Source: Acetobacteraceae bacterium (GTDB lineage: Bacteria > Pseudomonadota > Alphaproteobacteria > Acetobacterales > Acetobacteraceae). From it: 64,000 nt of DNA. Shown one piece after another: positions 7,869 through 14,982 of the stretch. How positions within the stretch are numbered: the stretch's first letter is position 1; the number at the start of each line of letters is the position of its first letter. The stretch covers positions 42,457 through 106,456 of the forward strand of contig JAIYDD010000190.1 in the NCBI GenBank assembly GCA_027487675.1. Reading direction: 5' to 3'. The position numbers were made by a program, and so were the translations under genes. The notes under the pieces were generated by a model that saw only the letters and a program-made list of their open reading frames with translations, did no database searches and was not told where the DNA came from.

Positions 7869-8480
7869 ATGTCAGAGGATACCACTCACCCGCCGGACGT
7901 GGCGGAGACCCCGGGCGCGCCGCCCGTGGTGGTGAAGAAATACGCGAACCGGCGGCTCTACAACACCGAGTCATCGTCCTACGTCACGCTCGAGGACCTG
8001 GCGCAGATGGTGCGCCAGGGCCGGCACTTCGTGGTCTACGACGCGAAGTCGGCCGAGGACATCACCCGCGGCGTGCTGACCCAGATCATCGTCGAGGAGG
8101 AATCGAAGGGTCGGCACCTGCTGCCCACCTCCTTCCTGCGGCAGATCATCGGCTTCTACGGCGACAGCATGGGCTCGCTGGTGCCGCGCTACCTGGAGAA
8201 CATGATGGGCGCCTTCGCCCGCCAGCAGGACCAGGTGCGCCGCGCGATGGAGCAGACGATGGGCGGCTTCATGCCCTTCGGCAACCTGGAGGAAATGAGC
8301 AAGCAGAACCTGGCGATGATGGAACGCGCCATGACGCTGTTCTCTCCCTTCCGGGCGAATGCCGAAGGCGGGGAGCCGGCCGGCGAGGGCGCCCGGCTGG
8401 CGGCGCTGCAGGCCGAGAACGACCGGCTGCGGCGCGAGGTGGAGACCCTGCGCGCCGCCACCCGGCGCGGCGAGGCCTAA
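7869..8480 (+). CDS. phaR: PHA synthesis repressor PhaR
   Basis: 203 residues from the ATG at 7869, preceded by GGGAAGG seven bases upstream; the track starts 27 bp earlier. The N-terminal domain contains KKYANRRLYNTESSSYVTLEDLAQMV, the signature of the PHB/PHA accumulation regulator DNA-binding domain. The middle (LLPTSFLRQIIGFYGDSMG) is the PHB-binding repeat region, and the C-terminus has a short coiled coil (LAALQAENDRLRREVETL). PhaR senses polymer granules and represses phasin and synthesis genes. It is divergent from the PhaE-phaC-phaA genes, so it probably controls them from the 7721-7868 gap. The TAA stop lies inside the terminal inverted repeat of a MITE-like element. Confidence 0.95.
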   Translation: MSEDTTHPPDVAETPGAPPVVVKKYANRRLYNTESSSYVTLEDLAQMVRQGRHFVVYDAKSAEDITRGVLTQIIVEEESKGRHLLPTSFLRQIIGFYGDSMGSLVPRYLENMMGAFARQQDQVRRAMEQTMGGFMPFGNLEEMSKQNLAMMERAMTLFSPFRANAEGGEPAGEGARLAALQAENDRLRREVETLRAATRRGEA

Positions 8481-8707
8481 CAGGCTGCGGAAATTCGCCT
8501 CGGGAAGCAAAGGGAAAGGTCGAGGGGCTCCGCCCCTCGAGCACCCCGGCAGGAACCTGATGTTCCTGCACCTCCCCTTCATTATTGATATATCTTGTTA
8601 AATTTCGGGAAGGTCCAGGAAACTCAGTTTCCTGGCGGGTGGGTGCGGGACGGCAGCGCCCTCCCGCTGCATTCGGCCGCCGCCGAATTTCCGCAGCCTG
8701 CTAGGCC
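8474..8707. mobile_element. MITE-like element with 24-bp terminal inverted repeats
   Basis: GGCCTAACAGGCTGCGGAAATTCG at 8474-8497 is repeated in inverse orientation at 8684-8707 with one mismatch, giving a 234-bp unit. Inside are hairpins GAGGGGC/GCCCCTC and AGGAAC/GTTCCT, and repeat A copy 2 with CCAGGAAAC/GTTTCCTGG. A short AT-rich patch (ATTATTGATATATCTTGTTAAATT) contrasts with the GC-rich surroundings. There is no transposase ORF. The left terminus contains the last codons and TAA stop of phaR. Confidence 0.65.
8608..8666. repeat. Intergenic repeat A, copy 2
   Basis: The first 37 bp are identical to 4715-4751, and the 22 bp beyond match at 19 positions. Same orientation as copy 1. It lies inside the MITE-like element, between the tail ends of phaR (+) and the HExxH gene (-). 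Confidence 0.8.
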
Positions 8708-8844
8708 GGAACGGCGCCGGGCCGGCTCGCCGGGGGCGGGCAGGATGCGGGGCGTGGATCGCCGGGCCGGATGAGGCCGGGCGGCCCTCGGGGCGGGCGC
8801 CGCCCCAGGCCCCGTCCGCGCGTCCGGCAACCGCCCGGGCGCGC

Positions 8845-9258
8845 TCAGCCCGGGGTCCAGGCGATGCCGGCGGCGCGCAGCGTCGTCTCCAGCAGGGCGC
8901 GGTCCATCCGGGCGTGGCGCTCCAGCAGGCCGAGATAGGCCGCCACGAAGGCCGGGCCATGGCCGGCGTTGCGGCCCTCCACGTCGCTGGTCATGGCGTG
9001 CGCCACCTCGTGCAGCAGCACCCAGCTGGGCAGTTCGGGCGGCGCCTCGATGGCGGTGCGGGTGGCGCGCGCCACCGTGCGCCGCGCCTGGCGCGGCAGC
9101 GGCCGCACGCGCGGCGGCCAGCGCAGCCCCTCGGCCGCCCAGACATGATCCACCAGCGCCTGCAGCCGCGCGAACGGCACCAGGCCCAGGTCGCGCGGCG
9201 CGACCACCGCATCTTCCCACGCATAGAGCCGGCGGGCCGCCGGGTCGGCGCGGCTCAT
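8845..9258 (-). CDS. Zincin-like HExxH protein, function unknown
   Basis: 137 residues from the ATG at 9258. HEVAH at residues 83-87 with a further His at 100 (GRNAGHGPAFVAAYL) matches the HExxH...H zinc site of SprT/ImmA-like small metallopeptidases. The N-terminal half is basic, and no signal peptide or membrane segment is visible. It lies 97 bp downstream of the DUF2786 gene on the same strand, suggesting an operon. Pairing with a DUF2786 gene suggests phage- or DNA-associated function, but this is inference. The 8708-8844 stretch downstream is GC-rich with nothing recognisable. Confidence 0.65.
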   Translation of the reverse strand: MSRADPAARRLYAWEDAVVAPRDLGLVPFARLQALVDHVWAAEGLRWPPRVRPLPRQARRTVARATRTAIEAPPELPSWVLLHEVAHAMTSDVEGRNAGHGPAFVAAYLGLLERHARMDRALLETTLRAAGIAWTPG

Positions 9259-9355
9259 CCCCGGCCGGGCGCGCCGCGGCGACCTGCGCGGCCCGCGCGC
9301 GGCAGGGCACCGGGCCGGCGCGGCGCGGCGCCGGGCGGCCGAGGCAGGGCGCCCC

Positions 9356-10096
9356 TCATCGCTTCGGCAGGCGCGGCGCACCGGGCCCGGCGCCCACCGG
9401 CCGGTCCAGGCCGACGCGGCCGCCGGCCTCCCGCCCCCGCCCATAGGCGCCGCGGTCGCGGACCACGGTGCTGCGCGTCACCGTGCGCAGCCGCACGCCG
9501 AGGCCTTCGAACGCCGCCTCGATCTTGCGCTCCTTCAGCAGCACCAGCGCGGTGCCGGTGGCGGGCGCGGCGGCGCGGGCGGCCGCCTCCGTCGCGCGGC
9601 GATGCGTGCCCAGCTCCTCCAGCCGGGCGGCGACGCGGTCGGCGAAGCCGACGCGGAAGCTGCGCAGCACCGCCTGGGGGGCGGCGCGGGCACGGATGTA
9701 GTCGGCCGAGAGGCGGAACCGCGCCTCCTCATAGGCCAGGGCGCCGGCCACCACCTGCATCAGGTACTCGGCCATCTGCACGTCCGGCTCCAGGCCGAAG
9801 ATCACGTAGTCGGCGCGGCCGACCGTCCAGCCGCGGCATTCGGTGAAGCGCAGCAGGGCGGGGAACAGCCAGGACATGGCGACGCGGCGCGGGTCGTCGA
9901 AGGTGAGGATGCGCTGCACGCAGCTTTCCTCGCGCAGCTCCACCTCGCTCATCGTCAGGCCATAGACCTCCAGCAGCTCGCCGACCTTGGCGGCGGCGGC
10001 CATGGCCTCGGCCTCGGAGCAGCCGCGCTCCACGGTGCGGGTGGCCAGCGCGCGGATGCGCGCCTTGACCTTGGCGAGTTCGCTGTCCGGATCCAT
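9356..10096 (-). CDS. DUF2786 domain protein
   Basis: 246 residues from the ATG at 10096 (MDPDSELAKVKARIRALATRTV). The first 45 residues, with the pattern KVKARIRAL...ERGCSEAEAMAAAAKVGELLEVYGLTMSEV, fit DUF2786, a small helical domain common in phage-linked and actinobacterial proteins with no assigned reaction. The central part (CVQRILTFDDPRRVAMSWLFPALLRF, then a long helical RFRLSADYIRARA region) looks soluble. The tail is Gly/Arg-rich. The track start at 10597 would add about 167 low-complexity residues and is unlikely. It is probably co-transcribed with the HExxH gene. Confidence 0.65.
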   Translation of the reverse strand: MDPDSELAKVKARIRALATRTVERGCSEAEAMAAAAKVGELLEVYGLTMSEVELREESCVQRILTFDDPRRVAMSWLFPALLRFTECRGWTVGRADYVIFGLEPDVQMAEYLMQVVAGALAYEEARFRLSADYIRARAAPQAVLRSFRVGFADRVAARLEELGTHRRATEAAARAAAPATGTALVLLKERKIEAAFEGLGVRLRTVTRSTVVRDRGAYGRGREAGGRVGLDRPVGAGPGAPRLPKR

Positions 10097-10710
10097 GCGC
10101 GCGGCATAGCACGGCGGCGCGGCAGGGTTGAGGAGGGGGCGGCGGGCCCGGCCGCCGAAGCCTGGAGCCTGGGCAGGGCCATCGCCCATGCGGCGCGCGG
10201 GGCGAGGCAGGGCGGTGCCGTTGCGCTTCCCCCTTCCGGCGCCCGCGGCGCCGGGCCCCGCGCGCCGGGACGCCGCATGGCAGCGTCCGCGGATGCGCGA
10301 TGGCCCGACGCGCCTCTCTGTGGCGGGCGGCGGCAGTTCCCAGCGCCCGCGCATGCGCGATTGCCCTGGATTTTTGGACGATACTGGAACATGATGGGAA
10401 CACGCCGCCCCCCCCGGTCGGCGCCGCTCCTTGGAACCGTCCATCCGCATGTTTGGGGTCCGCCGGCTTCGAGGCGTGGAAGGCGCTGATTCCGGGTAAA
10501 TTGATAAATCCCCAAAGTGGCATCGGACTTTGCTCTCATGTTTCGTTGTTCTACAATGACTTGTCTCGGCATCAGCGCTTCGGACCAGCGCCATCACCCG
10601 CGGAATCGTGATTCCAAAGTGTCACAACGCCAAATCGCCAAAGTTGCCTTTGCGGCCGCCGCCGCCCCGCCCCCGTTGCCCTCTCCTCCCCCCGCGGCGA
10701 TGCTGCCCCC
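10097..10710. other. 614-bp gene-free region with spaced repeats and AT-richer core
   Basis: No convincing gene. A 26-bp direct repeat occurs at 10281-10306 and 10341-10366 (23 of 26 identical, exactly 60 bp apart; core RCGATKGCCC). From about 10370 to 10640 base composition drops to clearly lower GC than the window, with short A/T runs and TTGATAAAT. A weak promoter-like pair, TTGCTC (10530-10535) and TACAAT (10552-10557, 16-bp spacer), points toward the flavin monooxygenase. It could hold a small RNA or a regulatory/replication site. Confidence 0.4.
10530..10557 (+). promoter_or_regulatory. Weak sigma70-like promoter
   Basis: TTGCTC, a 16-bp spacer and TACAAT (5 of 6 matches to TATAAT) lie in the AT-richer part of the gene-free region, about 150 bp upstream of the flavoprotein monooxygenase start and reading toward it. 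The -35 match is poor. Confidence 0.3.
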
Positions 10711-11886
10711 ATGCCCGCCGCACCACCCCTGCCCGTCCTGGTCGCCGGCGGCGGCATCGGCGGGCTCGCCGCGGCGCTGGCGCTGGCCCGCGCCGGCATC
10801 GCCGTGCAGGTCCTGGAACGCGCCCGCGAATTCGGTGAGATCGGCGCCGGCATCCAGCTCGGCCCCAACGCCTTCCGCGCCTTCGACGCGCTCGGCATCG
10901 GCGACACCGCCCGCGCCATGGCGATCCACATTGACAGCCTGCGGCTGATGGACGCGCTCTCGGCCGAGGAGATCTGCCGCATCGAGCTCGGCGCCGGGTT
11001 CCAGGCGCGCTTCGGCAACCCCTATGCCGTGATCCATCGCGGCGAGCTGCATGGCGTGCTGCTGCGCGCCTGCCGCGCCGAGCCCCGCATCGCGCTGCGC
11101 CCCGGCGCCGAGGTCACGGGCTATGCGCAGGACGCCGCGACCGTCACCGCGCTGCTGGCCGATGGCACGCGGGCGCAGGGTGCCGCGCTGATCGGCGCCG
11201 ACGGCCTCTGGTCCCGCATCCGCCGCCAGCTGGTGGGCGATGGCGCGCCGCGCGTCTCGGGCCACACCACCTATCGCAGCGTCATCCCGGTGGAGCGCAT
11301 GCCCGAGGCGCTGCGCTGGAACGCCGCCACGCTCTGGGCCGGGCCGAAATGCCACATCGTCCACTACCCGCTCTCCGGCTGGGCGCTGTTCAACCTGGTC
11401 GTCACCTTCCACGACGACGCGCCGGAACCGGTGGCCGGCCGCCCCGCGACGCGGGACCAGGTGCTGGCCGGCTTCACCCACATCCACCCCGTCGCGCGCG
11501 GCATCGTCGAGCAGGGCGCCGAGTGGAAGCTCTGGGTGCTCTGCGACCGCGACCCGGTGGAGCGCTGGGTCGAGGGCCGGGTCGCGCTGCTCGGCGACGC
11601 CGCGCACCCGATGCTGCAATACCTGGCGCAGGGCGCCTGCATGGCGCTGGAGGACGCCGTGGCGCTTGGCGAGGCCGCGGCCGCGTCCGGCGGCGTGACG
11701 GAGGCGGCGCTGGAGGAATACCGCGCGCGCCGCGTGCTGCGCACGGCGCGCGTGCAGCTGCACGCGCGGGCGGTGGGCGACCACGTCTACCACCCGGCCG
11801 GCGCGCATGCCGCGCTGCGCAACGCGCTGATGGGGGCGAAGAGCCAGGCGGAATGGCGGGACACGCTGGCCTGGCTCTACGGGTAG
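10711..11886 (+). CDS. FAD-dependent aromatic monooxygenase (3-hydroxybenzoate 6-hydroxylase-like)
   Basis: 391-residue group A flavoprotein hydroxylase. The FAD dinucleotide fold VLVAGGGIGGLAAALALARAG is at residues 9-29, the DG motif in ALIGADGLWSRIRRQL near residue 165, and GDAAHPMLQYLAQGACMALEDA near residue 297. Segments RVSGHTTYRSVIP, WAGPKCHIVHYPLSG and WKLWVLCDRDPVERW are typical of 3-hydroxybenzoate 6-hydroxylases, which make gentisate with NADH and O2. Salicylate hydroxylase is the main alternative. No ring-cleavage or transport genes flank it, so the pathway is not confirmed. The start has no clear Shine-Dalgarno. Confidence 0.78.
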   Translation: MPAAPPLPVLVAGGGIGGLAAALALARAGIAVQVLERAREFGEIGAGIQLGPNAFRAFDALGIGDTARAMAIHIDSLRLMDALSAEEICRIELGAGFQARFGNPYAVIHRGELHGVLLRACRAEPRIALRPGAEVTGYAQDAATVTALLADGTRAQGAALIGADGLWSRIRRQLVGDGAPRVSGHTTYRSVIPVERMPEALRWNAATLWAGPKCHIVHYPLSGWALFNLVVTFHDDAPEPVAGRPATRDQVLAGFTHIHPVARGIVEQGAEWKLWVLCDRDPVERWVEGRVALLGDAAHPMLQYLAQGACMALEDAVALGEAAAASGGVTEAALEEYRARRVLRTARVQLHARAVGDHVYHPAGAHAALRNALMGAKSQAEWRDTLAWLYG

Positions 11887-11942
11887 CGGCGGCCAGCGCC
11901 TCGCGGCCCGGGGGAGGCTCCTTCCGGGCCTGGTCTCGCGCG

Positions 11943-12106
11943 GTGCGAGGCTCCGCCTCGCGCTCCGCCAGGGGCGCTGCCCCTGGACCCCGGTCAGGGG
12001 CAGCGGCCCCTGACAACCCATTTCGTTTTTCACGGACGCTGGTCCTGGGCGGCAGCCCTGGTGGTGGGGGGTTACGGGGGCGAGGCGAAGCCTCCCCCCG
12101 GGCCAC
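11943..12106. repeat. Intergenic repeat B, copy 1
   Basis: This 164-bp block is similar over its whole length to 19005-19184. Shared segments include GTGCGAGGCTCCGCCTCGCG, CATTTCGTTTTTCRC-like, GGGCGGCAGCCCTGGTGGTG and GGCGAAGCCTCCCCCCGGG. It is rich in hairpins (GCGAGGC/GCCTCGC; AGGGGC/GCCCCT). It sits between the tail ends of the FAD monooxygenase (+) and hmuO (-), and its right end encodes the last residues and stop codon of hmuO. Confidence 0.85.
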
Positions 12107-12740
12107 CCGCACCGCCCTCGCTCGCCGACCAACCCGCCGCCCCGAACCACGCCTCGAAGGCCCCGAAAACCTCGACGGCCGCCGCGACCATCGCCGCCCG
12201 GCGCGCCGGGTCTTCCCCGCAGCGCTCGATCGCCGCGCAGCAGGCCCGCCACATCGCGCCGTTCGATGCGCCATGGCCGAGCAGGAAGCGCCGCCCCTCG
12301 CCCCCCGGCGGCAGCAGCCCGTCCAGCGCGCGCGCCAGCACCTGGCCGCCGAGCGTCGCCCCCTCCGCCACATAGAGCGCCCCCAGCGCCCGCGGCGTGG
12401 TGCCGAGCGGCGGCAGCGGGGCACGCGGCCCATCGGCGGCGGCGCCCAGCGCGGCGAGGTCCGCGCGCAGCAGCGGCGCGCGGCGGCGGGCGGCGAGGTC
12501 CACGCCCCATGCGCCGAGGCCCGGCCCCGCGGCCAGCGCCTCCTCCAGCGCCGCGTGGAAGCCGAGCTTGCGGCGCAGCAGCGCGGCATAGGCGTCCCGC
12601 CCGATCCGCCCCTCGGCCAGCGCGGCGAAGGCGGGCAGGTGGTGCAGCCGCTCATGCGCCGCCGCGGTCGCCGCCCGCAGCGCGTCGCGCGCCGGGGTGC
12701 GGCTGGCGCGGGCAGGGGCGGCGAGCAGCGCGTCGCTCAT
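12072..12740 (-). CDS. hmuO: Biliverdin-producing heme oxygenase
   Basis: 222 residues from the ATG at 12740 (MSDALLAAPARA). Helical heme oxygenase of the bacteriophytochrome-linked type: LRAATAAAHERLHHLPAF holds the likely proximal His, ALYVAEGATLGGQVLA matches the distal-helix glycine region, and FLLGHGASNGAMW is a family motif. It opens heme to biliverdin, the BphP chromophore. It lies 64 bp downstream of bphP on the same strand, as expected for a chromophore-supply gene. The last dozen or so residues (GPGGGFASPP) and the TAA stop come from intergenic repeat B, so the native C-terminus may have been replaced. The symbol is a functional label; the gene could also be called bphO. Confidence 0.9.
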   Translation of the reverse strand: MSDALLAAPARASRTPARDALRAATAAAHERLHHLPAFAALAEGRIGRDAYAALLRRKLGFHAALEEALAAGPGLGAWGVDLAARRRAPLLRADLAALGAAADGPRAPLPPLGTTPRALGALYVAEGATLGGQVLARALDGLLPPGGEGRRFLLGHGASNGAMWRACCAAIERCGEDPARRAAMVAAAVEVFGAFEAWFGAAGWSASEGGAGGPGGGFASPP

Positions 12741-12804
12741 CGCGGCGCCCCCGGGCGACGCCCCCGGCAGGCGGGCCTCGCCCGGCGCCGGCGCCGGCAT
12801 GCGC

Positions 12805-14982
12805 TCAGCCCTCCGGATCCGGTCCGCCGGGCTGGCGGGCCAGGCTGTCCAGCAGCTCCGTCATCCGCCCGACCGAGGCGCGGACGCTCTCCAGCATCTC
12901 CGGCATCCGCCCGACCTCGACGCCCTCCGCGATCTCCAGCGCGGCGAGCTGCGCATTCTCCAGCACCGATCCCAGGATGCCGCGCCAGGCCGGGTCCGCA
13001 GCACCCGGGGATGGCGCGCGCATCCGGTGGCTGTCCGCGATGCCGGCCTGGAAGCGCCGGCGCGCGGCCTCGGCCGCCTTGCGCTCGGTCAGGTCGTCGA
13101 ACAGGAAGACGAAGCCCACCGCGCGGTCGGGCGCGGTCAGCACCGGGTCGGCGCGCATCAGCAGGGCGCGGCCGATCCCGGTATCGGCCAGCCGCACCTC
13201 CCCGCTCCAGGACCGGCGCTGGGCCAGCAGCTCGGTCAGCCGCCGGCGCAGCCCGCCGGGGTCGTCGAAGAAGGGCAGCAGCTGCTCGATCCGCTGCGGC
13301 CGCGCGCCGCGCAGCGCCGGGATCAGCCGGTCGAAGGCCTCGTTGGCCATGCGGATGCTGCCCTGCGCGTCGCAGATCACCACCGGCTGGGCCGAGAGGC
13401 CCACCTGCCGGCGGATCTGCGCCAGCTGGTCCTCGGCCAGCAGCATGCGCACGGCCCGCACCTGCACCGCGACGTCGGAGACGTTGGACCCGATCATCCG
13501 CGCCGCGGCCAGGTCGGCGGCGCTCCAGGGTTCCGACGTGCCCTCCACCACCTGCTGCCAGCGCGCGAAGGACCGGCGCGGCGCGATGTTGGCGAGGCCA
13601 GGATCCCATTCGGCGGGCTTGGTCGGATCGCCGCCCCAGGTGACGACGCGGCGCTGCTCCGGCCGGAACCAGACCAGGTATTCGCCCGGCATGGCCGAGA
13701 TCGGCGCGGCGAGCAGCCCGGCGGCCACCGGCAGCAGCCCCTCCACCTCCGGCGCCGCGGCGGCCAGCGCATGGGTGGCGTGCACCGCCTCCCGCGGCTG
13801 GCGGTCGAGCCAGGCGCCGAGCGCGCGCAGCGCCGCCGTGCCCGGCACCTCGCCCGCGGTCTGCACCGCGCCTTCGAACAGCAGCGCCGCGCCGGTGGCG
13901 CCGAGCGGCTGCAGCAGCGTCGCCGGGTTGTCGAACAGCGCGGCGCGCCAGTCGCCATGGCGCGTGATGGCCTCCACGATCCGCTGTTCCAGCCGGCGGA
14001 CGGAGAGTTCGGCCTGGGCGCGGACGAAGGATTCCAGCGCGGCGATGCGCGTCCCCAGCGCCTCGGCCAGCAGGTCGCCGGCGGCGCGCACGGCATGCGG
14101 CACCCGGTGCGGCGTGGCGTGGTGGCAGGCCACCAGCCCCCAGAGCCGCCCGCCCACCAGGACCGAGAAGACCAGCGTCGCCGCGACGCCCATGTTGCGG
14201 AGATAGACGCGATGCACCGGCGAGACGCTACGCAGCGCCGCGAAGGACAGGTCTGTCTCGGTGCCCGTCAGCGGGTTGACGCGCGGCTCGATCGGCACGG
14301 GCGCGTAGCCGGCATCCGCGATCAGCCGCACCCGGTTGCGCTCGTAGAGCCGCCTGGCGACCTGCGGGATGTCGGAGGCCGGGTAGTGGTTGCCGAGGTA
14401 GCTCTCCGCCTGGTCGCGCGCGGATTCCGCCAGCACCTCGCCATGCCCTTCCGCGTCGAAGCGGTAGATCATGGCGCGGTCGTAGCCGGTGACCTCGGCG
14501 AAGACCCGCGCCGCGGCGTCGCAGAGCGGCGGCAGCGCGTAGGAGGAGAGGAAGGCCTGCAGCCCGCGCTCGATCGCGCGGGCGATGTCAGGCGCCGGCA
14601 GCGCGGGTTCCAGCTCCACCACCAGCCCGGCGCCGCCATTCGCCGCGGCCGGGCGGTGCAGCAGCGCGTCGAAGGGCTCGGCGCGGGTGCCGGCGCGCAC
14701 GGCGACGGCCACCGGCATGCCGTCCAGCGGCGCCAGCAGGTGCGGCAGGATCGCGGTGGCGAGGTCGCCGCCGAGATCCCTGAGGCGCAGCCCCGCCACG
14801 CCCGCCGGCAGGCCGAGCAGCGCCGCGGCATTGGCGCTGGCCTGCACCACGACGTGGTCGGGCTCGCGCACCAGCAGCAGCGCGCCATGCGGCTGGATGG
14901 CGCCGGACAGGTGGATCTGTTCGCGCTCGCAGCTGGCGAGGTCGGGCGGCAGCGATCCTGGCAGCGGCCGCCCTTCCGTCAT
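12805..14982 (-). CDS. bphP: Bacteriophytochrome (BphP1-type, no histidine kinase)
   Basis: 725 residues. PAS-GAF-PHY photosensory core: chromophore-binding Cys18 in ASCEREQIHLSGAIQPHG, PASDIP at residues 201-206, the pyrrole-contacting His257 in SPVHRVYLRNMG, and the PHY tongue motif PRRSF at residues 468-472. A PAS/PAC domain follows (about 505-630, PVVICDAQGSIRMANEAF), then a helical tail (RRRFQAGIADSHRM...LGSVLENAQLAALEI). No H-box, N-box or GGDEF/EAL domain is visible. This matches the BphP1 type of Rhodopseudomonas and photosynthetic Bradyrhizobium, which acts by binding PpsR2 under far-red/NIR light. The start overlaps the ppsR stop (ATGA), so the pair is translationally coupled. Confidence 0.95.
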   Translation of the reverse strand: MTEGRPLPGSLPPDLASCEREQIHLSGAIQPHGALLLVREPDHVVVQASANAAALLGLPAGVAGLRLRDLGGDLATAILPHLLAPLDGMPVAVAVRAGTRAEPFDALLHRPAAANGGAGLVVELEPALPAPDIARAIERGLQAFLSSYALPPLCDAAARVFAEVTGYDRAMIYRFDAEGHGEVLAESARDQAESYLGNHYPASDIPQVARRLYERNRVRLIADAGYAPVPIEPRVNPLTGTETDLSFAALRSVSPVHRVYLRNMGVAATLVFSVLVGGRLWGLVACHHATPHRVPHAVRAAGDLLAEALGTRIAALESFVRAQAELSVRRLEQRIVEAITRHGDWRAALFDNPATLLQPLGATGAALLFEGAVQTAGEVPGTAALRALGAWLDRQPREAVHATHALAAAAPEVEGLLPVAAGLLAAPISAMPGEYLVWFRPEQRRVVTWGGDPTKPAEWDPGLANIAPRRSFARWQQVVEGTSEPWSAADLAAARMIGSNVSDVAVQVRAVRMLLAEDQLAQIRRQVGLSAQPVVICDAQGSIRMANEAFDRLIPALRGARPQRIEQLLPFFDDPGGLRRRLTELLAQRRSWSGEVRLADTGIGRALLMRADPVLTAPDRAVGFVFLFDDLTERKAAEAARRRFQAGIADSHRMRAPSPGAADPAWRGILGSVLENAQLAALEIAEGVEVGRMPEMLESVRASVGRMTELLDSLARQPGGPDPEG

